From contig JAPLYQ010000142.1 of the NCBI GenBank assembly GCA_026395475.1, forward strand, positions 1 to 33,944: a stretch of DNA of 33,944 nt, given 5' to 3'. Of this stretch, positions 7,971-16,700 are shown piece after piece. The notes under the pieces are model-generated. The model was not told where the DNA came from. It made no database searches and saw only the letters and a program-made list of their open reading frames with translations. Numbering within the stretch: position 1 is the first letter of the stretch; the number at the start of each line of letters is the position of its first letter. A program made the translations under genes and the position numbers. Origin of the DNA: Candidatus Roizmanbacteria bacterium. GTDB taxonomy: Bacteria > Patescibacteriota > Microgenomatia > UBA1406 > GWC2-37-13.

Positions 7971-9311
7971 ATGTCAAATCCAACACCTATAACTGGGGTT
8001 AATATTTTACCAGGCCCTTCTGGCAATTCCTTTCAAACTCCTTATGGCCCACAGAAGCGAATTGAAGGCTATATTAAAGGTACGCAACAACGTAGACCTT
8101 TAGCTTTCAAACCTTTCTTCAGTGATGTTAATACAACTTGGGGCGATACAGTTAACATAGATATCGAAGCCAACAAACGTAACTTAATGGGTCAATACGT
8201 TGACCCTGATGTTGATGTATACCGTGTGCAATTACCTACAATGGGTACAAAAGAGTTTGCATTTGGCTATTCTAAAGAAGCAGTTGGTTCTCCTAACTAC
8301 AGTGAAATTTCACAACGTATGTTAGCTGAACAACCAGGAGCAGTTACTTTAGACTCTGCACGTTTCTCACGTGCTATTGCTGAAAATATGCAAACTCAGT
8401 TTTCATTAGCTTATGAGCGATTTGAAAACTTGTATGAGTTAGCTCGGGCAAATATCTTATTGTACGGTACTTGGAGTACAACTGCACAAGGTGCTAATAC
8501 AGGGCAACATCGTGCAGTTAACTGGTCTATTGATCGTGATGTTTTAGTTAACGGAAGTGCAAATAACCAAACTGCACGGGATGCTAATTATGACTCTGTA
8601 ATTGGTAAAAACGGTGATCGTATTCCTCAAGTGGATTTAACTACACTTTGGGCAAATACAACTAGTGCGGTTGGTGGTGGTGCAAGTTGGGATGGTTATG
8701 ATAACACTTCAGGCACTCCTTCAGCTATTAGTGGAGCTAACATTAAATCTGTAGTTTCTCCAGTTGCACAGTTAAATCGTATGTTAGAAATTGCTGCGTT
8801 TCGTGCTGGTACTGAAGCAATCTTTATGTCTGACGATGCCTATGCTTGGTTAGTTAAAGATGTAAATACTAACTTTTCAACTGCGGCAAACGCTTTGTAC
8901 ACAACTGTAAATGATCGCAGAATTGAGCTTGACATTATGCCTTATGTTAAACAAATTGAAGGTCTAGTATTTAGACGTATGTGGAACGCTGATGGCGTAC
9001 CTAATGTGCCTATCTATACTTACAATGGACAATACCACGACCGTATGACTGGACTTAAAGCGTCTTTCATGCCTAATGGTTATGTGTTACTTGTACCTCC
9101 TTCAAGTTACGGTTCAATTCGTTACGGTAAAATTCACCATATTAAAGCTCGATGGGCTGCACAACAGTTCTGGGTTAACATGTGGATGAACCAACGTACT
9201 GGTATTGAGCAATACGAGATTCATACTAACTTTGTGGTTTACCACACTGACCCAAACAGTATTATTGCTTGGAAAGTATGTAGTACAGCTCCAACTACTA
9301 TCTTCTATTAA
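7971..9311 (+). CDS. Major capsid protein (lambda gpE family)
   Basis: The 446-residue HK97-fold capsid subunit is of the lambda gpE family. Family features include the N-terminal RPLAFKPFF, the E-loop-type region VNIDIEANKRNLMGQYVDPD (residues about 60-80), the KEFAFGYSKEAVGS spine-helix approach and the long helix with RFSRAIAENMQTQFSLAYER and LARANILLYGTW. It is somewhat longer than lambda gpE (341). It follows the decoration gene by 26 bp with an AGGAC-like ribosome site and is followed by a GC-rich hairpin. Confidence 0.93.
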   Translation: MSNPTPITGVNILPGPSGNSFQTPYGPQKRIEGYIKGTQQRRPLAFKPFFSDVNTTWGDTVNIDIEANKRNLMGQYVDPDVDVYRVQLPTMGTKEFAFGYSKEAVGSPNYSEISQRMLAEQPGAVTLDSARFSRAIAENMQTQFSLAYERFENLYELARANILLYGTWSTTAQGANTGQHRAVNWSIDRDVLVNGSANNQTARDANYDSVIGKNGDRIPQVDLTTLWANTTSAVGGGASWDGYDNTSGTPSAISGANIKSVVSPVAQLNRMLEIAAFRAGTEAIFMSDDAYAWLVKDVNTNFSTAANALYTTVNDRRIELDIMPYVKQIEGLVFRRMWNADGVPNVPIYTYNGQYHDRMTGLKASFMPNGYVLLVPPSSYGSIRYGKIHHIKARWAAQQFWVNMWMNQRTGIEQYEIHTNFVVYHTDPNSIIAWKVCSTAPTTIFY

Positions 9312-9333
9312 TAGTAGCTGGTAAGTTAAATAT

Positions 9334-9355
9334 TCCCCGATGTAAAAGTCGGGGA
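9334..9355 (+). terminator. Hairpin behind the major capsid gene (attenuator or weak terminator)
   Basis: TCCCCGA (9334-9340) and TCGGGGA (9349-9355) form a perfect 7-bp stem around an 8-nt loop, 22 bp after the capsid stop. Only GTTTA follows, so an intrinsic terminator would be leaky. It may also protect the 3' end of the capsid message. The next ribosome binding site (AAGGAGAG) starts right behind it. Confidence 0.55.
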
Positions 9356-9368
9356 GTTTAAGGAGAGT

Positions 9369-10055
9369 ATGAGTAATTTTAAAATTGATACTTCAGAGTT
9401 AGAAACATTAGCTTCTTGGTTTGCAAGAGATACTAATGCAGCTAAGTATGCTCCAGATATTATAAGTTCAATTTCAAAATTTCAAAATACACTTGAAAGC
9501 AGAGTTGCAGACGTATTCACTGCTAAAGTTAAACTTAGTTCAGTTAAAATAGGTGGAAACTCAGTTATAGGTGGGAAGGGTATTAACTCTTTAAACTTTA
9601 CACTTGAGTATAAGAATAAGCCTCTTAGGTTAGATCAGTTTAAGTTTAATACAGTTACTAGTAGTGCGCTTTCCACAGCACCTCTTAGGATACCTTCTGC
9701 TGACCCGTTAGGTTTTGTAAAGTGGACACAAGGACATTACAGTAAACAAGTTAATGTTGAAGTTGTACGCGGACGTGTAAATAATGGAAAGTATAAAAAC
9801 CAAAGTCAACCTGCTTTTAGGGTTAAAAATGGTAATAGTATCCGCTTAAGAGCTAGGAAAACTGAAAATACATGGAATACTTACCCAACTAAAGGTACTT
9901 TAGGAGATAGAGCTAACACTACACTTGCTCTTTTTGGGCCTCCCCTCGCTATACAAGCAAACACAGTATTTGATAAAGATAAAACGGTAATAAAAGCATG
10001 GGCTAAAATGCAAGATGAAATTGCAACCACACTAACTAAAAGTTACTTAACATGA
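9369..10055 (+). CDS. Minor tail / tail-completion protein (lambda gpZ-like)
   Basis: The 228-residue protein resembles the prophage minor tail protein Z family. It has an N-terminal helix region (residues 1-45), then beta-rich KLSSVKIGG, NSLNFTLEYKNKPLRLDQF (around 74-92), VEVVRGR and PAFRVKNGNSIRLRAR (around 149-164), which is the typical RLxxF...VxRG...FRVxNG...RxR pattern. In lambda gpZ is needed late in tail assembly for a tail that can connect correctly and transfer DNA. It has a strong AAGGAGAG ribosome site and overlaps the next gene by 4 bp (ATGA). Confidence 0.7.
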   Translation: MSNFKIDTSELETLASWFARDTNAAKYAPDIISSISKFQNTLESRVADVFTAKVKLSSVKIGGNSVIGGKGINSLNFTLEYKNKPLRLDQFKFNTVTSSALSTAPLRIPSADPLGFVKWTQGHYSKQVNVEVVRGRVNNGKYKNQSQPAFRVKNGNSIRLRARKTENTWNTYPTKGTLGDRANTTLALFGPPLAIQANTVFDKDKTVIKAWAKMQDEIATTLTKSYLT

Positions 10056-10432
10056 GTTTTTTTGAATCTGATACAGAAATACAAAAAGATTTACAAACTA
10101 TAGGAGTTGAGATAGATTTCTCTACTTACAGTATAGATTTCTATTGTGTAGATGCTTATTTTCCATTTAATTCAATTAAAGCTATTCCTGGTTTCAGTAC
10201 AGTACGTCTGCAAGATGTAAGTTCTTTTCGCTCTGTAATAGAAGAACAAGATTTTAACTTCTATGCAAGTATGCGAGATATAATTACCCATAAGTTAGCT
10301 GCTGATCTAATGTTCCGTATGACAGATACTATTAATAATTATTACTTCTTAATTATGCAGAAACCTGTACCTTCGATGGATGGTTGGGCAAGAATAGCTT
10401 GCAATTTAGTTAAAATTGAGGTATTATTATGA
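10052..10432 (+). CDS. Unrecognised tail/head-completion protein
   Basis: The 126-residue protein has no family I can name. It is a compact alpha/beta sequence with many aromatic residues (IDFYCVDAYFPF, EQDFNFYASMRDI, NNYYFLIMQKP), no signal peptide and no membrane segment. It overlaps gpZ and the following gene by 4 bp each (ATGA on both sides), so it is made in step with them. Position between gpZ and the tail-terminator-like gene suggests a connector or tail-completion role, for instance the part taken by FII in lambda. This is inferred only from position. Confidence 0.6.
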   Translation: MSFFESDTEIQKDLQTIGVEIDFSTYSIDFYCVDAYFPFNSIKAIPGFSTVRLQDVSSFRSVIEEQDFNFYASMRDIITHKLAADLMFRMTDTINNYYFLIMQKPVPSMDGWARIACNLVKIEVLL

Positions 10433-10857
10433 TAGATACTGATGGACTTATTCAACTTATTATTAATGGAACTTCTCTAACTGCAAATCAAGTAGTTAGG
10501 GCAAAGGAAACAGAAGATAACCTACAAAATCAAGCCGAGATACCAATGGTTTATGTTGGGTTTGCTACAATAGATTCTATCTATCCTGAAAAACCTCTAG
10601 CTACTAGTATGTTTAATGTGCATGGAGAAGATTTAACCCAAAGTTTTGACATAACAATGGTTTGTAAGGAAACTGCTCTTGTAAATCTTTGGACTTCTGT
10701 TTACAGCAGTTTAATTGGACAAAATCCAAGTGCAGATGAACGTCCACGTACAGGATTAACTTATGTACAAGGCGGAAAAGTAGCTATAACTAATGGGAAG
10801 ATATGGCACATGGATAGGTGGAGAATAGGATTTCCAACTTTATTTTGTAAATTTTAA
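10429..10857 (+). CDS. Probable tail terminator (lambda gpU-like)
   Basis: The 142-residue protein has the size and composition of a tail terminator: an N-terminal helix (DGLIQLIIN), a central hydrophobic strand (IPMVYVGFATID), a QSFDITMVCKE strand, a helix (LVNLWTSVYSSLIGQ) and a C-terminal aromatic segment (WHMDRWRIGFPTLF). Terminators cap the growing tail tube and dock to the head. No diagnostic motif can be claimed; the call rests on fold-like pattern and its place just upstream of the major tail protein. Confidence 0.5.
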   Translation: MIDTDGLIQLIINGTSLTANQVVRAKETEDNLQNQAEIPMVYVGFATIDSIYPEKPLATSMFNVHGEDLTQSFDITMVCKETALVNLWTSVYSSLIGQNPSADERPRTGLTYVQGGKVAITNGKIWHMDRWRIGFPTLFCKF

Positions 10858-10869
10858 CTGGAGAACATA

Positions 10870-11016
10870 ATGGCGATTGTAGTTATAGAAAATAACATAG
10901 CTACTGTTTATGATAGAGCTTCTGAGGCAGAAGCTCTTGATTTAACAGATAGTGAATTTGTAGTTGAGCCAATTAGCGAAGTAGAACTTCCTAATGAAGC
11001 TATTATAGGAGACTAA
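10870..11016 (+). CDS. Small acidic hypothetical protein (48 aa)
   Basis: A short ORF starts with ATG at 10870 behind a good Shine-Dalgarno (TGGAGAA) and ends with TAA at 11014-11016, one base before the major tail protein ATG. The product begins MAIVVIENNIATVYDR and is strongly acidic in its second half (SEFVVEPISEVELPNEAI). No family is recognised. The perfect fit between tightly packed genes and the ribosome site argue that it is real. It may assist tube assembly, but no function is shown. Confidence 0.6.
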   Translation: MAIVVIENNIATVYDRASEAEALDLTDSEFVVEPISEVELPNEAIIGD

Positions 11017-11017
11017 T

Positions 11018-12772
11018 ATGCCACAGCCTTTTACTAAGTTTCATGAAAAGAATCAGATTGTTTACTTTGGACAACAAGCAGTTTTAGGTGTTCCTGTTAC
11101 AGATGCTTCTTTTGCTGAGATAGCTATTGCAGGTACACTTGCAGGAACTACAGGAAATACTTACGTGTTAACTTTTGGGACTACTAATACTGTAGTTGCC
11201 ACTTGTACGTTAACAGGGACTAATTTACCTGTAATAACGGCTGCAAATATTATCACAGCTTTAACGCAGTATATTTTAACAGGGGTAACTAACTATGTAG
11301 CAGGCATTGTTATCTCTGCTACTGGAACTGGAGCTTCCAAGTACCAATTCACATCTTTATCTACAAGCTCCAATGTATTAGGTATTCGTGATTTGACTGG
11401 TGCAGCAATCTCTACTACCCAAGCAGGATTAGTTGTTGCTACAGGTGTTGCTACAGGTATGACTTTATCAGGCTATACTTCAGGAGCTTTAACTCCAAAT
11501 GGTTCTCTTGCGCTTACAAGCATTGAAGGTTCTCCAACTAGAGATACACAAGCAATTACGTATATCGCTGGTGCTTTAGAAAGACGAGAGTACACTTTCC
11601 AAAAAGACGTATATATTGAACTAACCTGTGAAACTCCAATGCAAGTAATTGGGGCAAATACAATTACCAGCATTGCAACGGCTTTAACAAGTACTCATGG
11701 TATTGGTACTAGTACAGCTTTAGGTACTTTTGGTATCTTTGAAGCTTGTGGTGGCTACATAACTATCTACACAAGTGCTGTTGGTTCTATTTATCCTAAT
11801 GGTTTTATCCAAGTAGATAATACGCAACAAAGTACAACTTATTTAACAGGGGATTATCATATTTCTTCTGTAGATGATACTACTTATGATAAACTTTGGA
11901 AGTTTTATGACTTACAAGGTATGTTTGATGTAAGTGCAAGCATAGGGGATATGCCTAGCTTTAAGTTTGACTTTAAAGGAAACGTAAGCAATCCTATTAA
12001 TACTAAAGTACCTGCAATGACTCCTAACTGGGGACAGCAATACTTGAGTGTTGCTCCACCGATTCTTCCTGCAACTTTGAATTTAGCACAATTAGTACCT
12101 TTAGCTGACACTTATAACGCAGCTACGCTGTTTGCGGCTGTAACTTATACTTTACCTACAGATGCTTCTGGCTCCTCTGGAGCTAGTAATATGCTTACAA
12201 TTACTCTAAATAGTGGTACTCATGGAGTTACTCCAGGCGATATCCGTATGGTTGCTATTGGTGTGGCGGGTTCTGGTGCAGTTGCAGAAGCAGGTGTAAA
12301 TGCTAGCATTTACAATAATACTTTTGTAGCTACAGCTATTAGTACAACTGCTTTAGTTGTTAGCTTACCAAGTATACCTTCAGCTATACCAACTACAGCT
12401 AGTGTTGCCGTAGGTGCTACAGCAGCAATTCCATTTAACTTTGGTACATTATCAGCTCCTAATTTCTTGGGCTTTGACTACACTAGATACTTAACTGGAA
12501 ATTTAATTGGTTTTTCTAAGAAAGCAACTCCAGGTGATGTTACAATTTCAGTATTGCAAGATCAAGCTGGTACAACTAACTGGGATCCAGATCGTTCAGT
12601 AACTAACTTCTACGGAGCGCAAATTCGCTGGGGAACTGGAAACAACAATTATATTACTTTAATGTGGAACGCATTGCAAGTTTCTAATGTTAAAAAAGCA
12701 ACTATTGGAGAGTTTTCTGCTAGAGAAGTTACACTACGTAACACAGGTAAAAGTTTTATTATTTATTCTTAA
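11018..12772 (+). CDS. Major tail (tube) protein, gpV-like, with inserted beta domains
   Basis: The 584-residue protein is in the gpV position, right before the gpG/gpGT frameshift gene. The core resembles long siphophage tube proteins: an N-terminal KNQIVYFGQQAVLGVP (11-26), GALERREYTFQKDVYIELTCETP (185-207), ACGGYITIY (243-251), a DGTTYDKLW-type YDKLWKFYDLQGMFD (290-304) and SFKFDFKGNVSNP (314-326). Two segments look inserted: about 33-152 (Thr/Gly/Ala-rich) and about 375-472, which contains HGVTPGDIRMVAIGVAG. The lambda tube protein is 246 residues, so this tube is probably studded with extra domains. A hairpin follows the stop. Confidence 0.78.
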   Translation: MPQPFTKFHEKNQIVYFGQQAVLGVPVTDASFAEIAIAGTLAGTTGNTYVLTFGTTNTVVATCTLTGTNLPVITAANIITALTQYILTGVTNYVAGIVISATGTGASKYQFTSLSTSSNVLGIRDLTGAAISTTQAGLVVATGVATGMTLSGYTSGALTPNGSLALTSIEGSPTRDTQAITYIAGALERREYTFQKDVYIELTCETPMQVIGANTITSIATALTSTHGIGTSTALGTFGIFEACGGYITIYTSAVGSIYPNGFIQVDNTQQSTTYLTGDYHISSVDDTTYDKLWKFYDLQGMFDVSASIGDMPSFKFDFKGNVSNPINTKVPAMTPNWGQQYLSVAPPILPATLNLAQLVPLADTYNAATLFAAVTYTLPTDASGSSGASNMLTITLNSGTHGVTPGDIRMVAIGVAGSGAVAEAGVNASIYNNTFVATAISTTALVVSLPSIPSAIPTTASVAVGATAAIPFNFGTLSAPNFLGFDYTRYLTGNLIGFSKKATPGDVTISVLQDQAGTTNWDPDRSVTNFYGAQIRWGTGNNNYITLMWNALQVSNVKKATIGEFSAREVTLRNTGKSFIIYS

Positions 12773-12777
12773 CACTT

Positions 12778-12797
12778 ATGGGCTGGAAACGGCCCAT
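12778..12797 (+). terminator. Hairpin behind the major tail protein gene
   Basis: ATGGGC (12778-12783) and GCCCAT (12792-12797) form a 6-bp stem with an 8-nt loop, five bases after the tail protein stop, followed by TTTCTTT. It resembles a leaky intrinsic terminator or mRNA-stabilising hairpin. It also contains an in-frame ATG (12778) for the next gene that has no ribosome site, which argues against that start. Confidence 0.5.
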
Positions 12798-12825
12798 TTC
12801 TTTAACGCCACTCGAGGACAAGACT

Positions 12826-13392
12826 ATGGCAACTTTACTACAAATTAAAAGCCAAAAAGCATTTACTGAAACAAATATCACAGTTCCTAATGTTAAAACT
12901 CCTTTAACTTTAGGTTGTAAATTATATTCAAATACAGAATTAACTAAACTTCGTATTGATTATTTTGCGCTTCATGAAGATGATAAGCAAAATCGTTTAC
13001 AGGCACAGTTAGATAATTTATTTGAAACTGGAGATAAAACTTCAGACCAATTCTATACAGAAAAAGCTAGTTTAACTAAAGCTTTAGCTGAGTGCGTACT
13101 AGAGAAAGAAAAACGAGTTGCTTCTTGGTACAAACAACAAGTTACACATTTATTAAATGCAACTGTTCAGTATACAGACGATGATGGCAAGATAATTGAC
13201 ATTACTGTAGCTGATACTAGAACGGCACAACCTGTTGAATCCCTTTGGGCAGATTCGGAGGAATGTCTAGTCGTCCTCCTAGGCTTATACTTCGACTTTC
13301 CTGGTCTTGGGGATTCACTTATTAATACAATAAGTGAACAAGTATTTCGTTTAAGTAAAGAAACAAGCCCAACTGCCAAAACAAAAAACTAA
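12826..13392 (+). CDS. Tail assembly chaperone gpG-like
   Basis: The 188-residue protein (from ATG 12826) is the short form of the tail chaperone that coats the tape measure during tail assembly. It has a beta-rich start (KSQKAFTETNITVPNVKTPLT) and a helical remainder. The upstream ATG at 12778 would add 16 residues but lies in a hairpin without a ribosome site, whereas GAGGACA stands before 12826. Its last sense codons are AAA AAC followed by TAA, which together with the preceding A form the slippery site A AAA AAC. Position between tail tube and tape measure is the lambda G position. Confidence 0.8.
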   Translation: MATLLQIKSQKAFTETNITVPNVKTPLTLGCKLYSNTELTKLRIDYFALHEDDKQNRLQAQLDNLFETGDKTSDQFYTEKASLTKALAECVLEKEKRVASWYKQQVTHLLNATVQYTDDDGKIIDITVADTRTAQPVESLWADSEECLVVLLGLYFDFPGLGDSLINTISEQVFRLSKETSPTAKTKN

Positions 13393-13766
13393 TAGAAGCT
13401 GGTGAAACTCTAGGAAAGGCTATCGTTTTAGTTGCTGGTACAGAAGAAACGAGAGAAAAACGTAAAGTTGAGGATGAATACTTTACAGCCTTTCCTCACT
13501 TAGCTAATGGTAGAGATAAGATACAAAAGCAGGAAGAAGATACAACTTTTGTTATTCACCTTTGGGAAGAGCATGTTGAAATTTACTCTATGTTTGACTT
13601 ACTGCGCGATTATATAGTTGATTATAGATTGGATACACTCTTACTAGTTGAACTTGTAAAAGAAAAACAATTATCTTTAACACAGACTTTAAACGATATA
13701 CCCTACATACTTACAGGCTATTTTAATATAGTATACCCAAAAGCTACTGGAGGCAGTAATGGCTAA
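12826..13766 (+). CDS. Tail assembly chaperone gpGT, made by programmed -1 frameshift
   Basis: The 367 bases between gpG and the tape measure hold no independent start, but the -1 frame is open from the slippery site to TAA at 13764-13766. Reading 12826-13389 in frame 0 and then from 13389 onward in frame -1 adds 125 residues (LIEAGETLGKAIVLVAG through GYFNIVYPKATGGSNG), a total of about 313. The T part is helical and contains the TTFVIHLWEEHVEIYSMFDLL pattern. Its stop overlaps the tape measure start. In lambda, a small share of ribosomes shift, and the GT form recruits tube subunits. The reading frame and site are seen directly; the efficiency is unknown. Confidence 0.85.
13383..13389 (+). 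promoter_or_regulatory. Slippery heptamer A AAA AAC for -1 frameshifting
   Basis: The frame-0 codons are AAA (13384-13386) and AAC (13387-13389), directly followed by TAA. Slipping back one base gives AAA AAA and continues CTA ATA GAA into an open frame of 125 codons. A AAA AAC fits the X XXY YYZ rule. No convincing pseudoknot or strong stem could be seen just downstream. Confidence 0.85.
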
Positions 13767-16700
13767 CAAGAATTTAGTTATTAAAATTGATGTTGATGGT
13801 AACGGAGTTACTTCAGCCTTCAAAGTAATGCAAGAAGAAGCGGGTAAAGTTAAAAAAGCAGTAGAAACAATAGGTTCAACTCAAGCTATAGAACTATTAA
13901 AGAAAAGCATTAATTCTATAGCTCCTGCCTTACAACAACAAAATAAATACTTACAAGAATTTCAAGCTAAACTTGACAAGTTAAATGCAAGTACTATGCC
14001 TGAAATTCTTAAACCTTCTTCAGCCGCTAGAAGTGCATCAGCTTATGATAAGAAGTTATCCCCTTTACTAGGACAAATTCAAGAAGCTATTGCACAACTA
14101 AATCTTTTAGATAGAAAACTTGCTAACACTATAGGGCTTAAGTTAGGTAAAGATTTTACAGGTGGAGCTAATCTTAAGCAAACTTTAATTACACAAAATG
14201 CTGGGAGTGCTTCTGGAGAACAAGCAGATGCTTGGATAGCTGCTGCTAAGAAACAGCAAGAAGACCGTTTGAAAGAGATAAGTCTTTTAAACAGAACTTT
14301 AGGTAATGCTGAAACTAAAGGCTTAGAAGAATGGAATAAGCAAAGTGTCCTTAGAGATGAAAATTTTGCTAAAAACTTACAAAAGTTTGAAGCAGAACAA
14401 ATAGCTAAACGCGCTAAACAACAACAAGAACTTGCAGCTTTTCACCAGCAAGCAAACGCTAATATAGTTGCAACTGGCATAGACCCAGCAGGATTACAAC
14501 ATCGACAAAGACAGTCTGATATTGAGGAAGCTTTTAGGCGTGCAGATGAACGTAATGCTCAAGTTGAACGTAGGCTTCAAGCTCAATCAGAAGCTAGACA
14601 AAATCGTATAATTTCTGCAAGAACTGCTCTACAAGGTACAGGACAAGATACACAACAAATTCAACTTGAAGTTGCAAGGGACAATGCAATTCGTATTGAT
14701 GGAGAGCGTAGTTATCGTGCAAGACGCGCAGAATATGCCCTACAGTCCTTCAATGCTGAGCGAAGATTAGAAGAACAACTTGCATCTATACGCACTCAAG
14801 CTGCAAGTGGAACTTTACGCGCACCACAAGCTACAACACAAAGAAATGCCGCAATGGCTTCTTATAGAGAAGCACTTGGAAATCTTCCAGATTTAAATGA
14901 ACCAATACGTCAACATCAAAGTTTATTCTTACGTGTAGGTGCGTTAACGGCTGCCTACCGTATATTAAATACAGCTATTAGCACAGTTACTTCGGGTATC
15001 ACGAGTATACCTAAAGTTGGTATTGAGCTTGATGCAGCTAGAGCAAGTTTAGAAGCTACTATGGGAAGTGTAGCTGGAGCTGAAAGTGCTTTAAAAGCTT
15101 TAAATGCCGAAGCTAATAGAACTGGCATTAACATAAGTACCCTCAGACAAAACTTTGCAGGTTTTCAAGCCTCTACAAGTTTAGCTGGAGCTTCACTTGA
15201 GTCAACTTGGGGTATGTTTACTAACTTAAATACAGTTATAACAGGATTACATCTTACAGCCGATAAAGCTAATGGTGTTTTCTTAGCTATGGCACAGATA
15301 TTTAACAAAGGCCGTGTTCAAAGTGAGGAGTTAGTTAAACAATTAGGTAACTTATTACCAGGTGCGTTTGCAAGTTTTGCTGCAAGTATGGATATACTTC
15401 CTTCTGAGCTATCCAGACGTATGAAAGCTGGTATGGTAATGGCAAATGATGTAGGTAAAAATGGTAAAACCGTTATGGAAAATTTCATACAGTTTTACAC
15501 TACTAAATTTGCTCCTGCGTTTGCGGTAGCTTCTCAAGGTGTAAATGCTAACTTTGAACGTATGGATACAAGCTTTACGCATTTAGGCGAAGCTATTTAT
15601 GCAAGGATGCAACCTAGTTTACTTTCTGTAATTAAAACTATAACTTCTGTTACTGATTCTATCACGGGGTTAGTTAATGGAACAAACCAAATGAGTGATG
15701 CGATGTCGGCTACACTTGCGGCTGCTTCTGTTGTCGCAACTACAGGTTTGGTTGGATTAGCTTTACAAATAGGTTCTACTACAGTTGTTGCTAAAGGGTT
15801 ACAAGTCGTACTTAGTTCTTTTAGTCCCTTAGCAGCAGGTATAACTTTGGTAGCTACTGCATTTGGTCTTATAGCTACTAAAGCTATGGAAGCTAGTAAA
15901 AATGTAAGTGCAGTTGGAGCTGCATATGAAGCGCAAAAAGCAGCCGAAGATAAGATACGTGCTGAAGCAGAAGCTAGGAAGACTCCTACAACTTTAGACG
16001 TTGCTTTGGAGAACGACCCTGCATACGCAACTTACAACAAGCAACTAAACGACCTTAAAAAACAACGAAACAACTCTACAGAAAAAGTTAAAAGTTATTC
16101 TCAAAGTAATCCTTTACTTGAGTCTGCTAAATTACTTCCTGAATTTTTACTAAATAGAGCTGAGAATGTATCAAATAAATTTGGAGAACCTGCTGCCAAC
16201 TTTATTACAGGAATTGGTAATTTAACTATACCTTCCATGAAACAAAAGCATCTAAAAGAACTTGCTGATAATGATAAAGACTTAGAAGTTAAAATAACAG
16301 CCGACCGTGATAAAGCGGCAAAGAGAGTTGCAGAAGAATTTGCAGAAACTGAAAAAGAACGTAAAAAAACTTTAGATACGCAACAACAAGCTGCTTTAGA
16401 TGAAGCAAACTTAATCTTAAAAAAGACAGAAGTATTAGAAGCTCCTCCTAAAAGTGCTGAAGAAGCTAGACTAAAAGCTATTGCAAAATATGCTAAAGAT
16501 TGGAAAGATGAACTTAAAGCGGCTAAAGAAAAAGTAGCTTTACATAAGGAATTTGAAGCACGTAAAGCTAAGGCTACGGCAGAAGGGATTCCTTTTGGAG
16601 AAAAATGGAATGAACTTCCTGAAACACACCAAGCTAATCTACAAACAATAGCTAATATTGAGCAAGGTAGACAACCTTTTATTGATTCTAAAGTTAAGGA

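Noticed and set aside
12778-12825. N-terminal extension of gpG from the ATG at 12778
   Set aside because: The ATG is within a hairpin directly after the tail gene and has no ribosome site; the ATG at 12826 has one.
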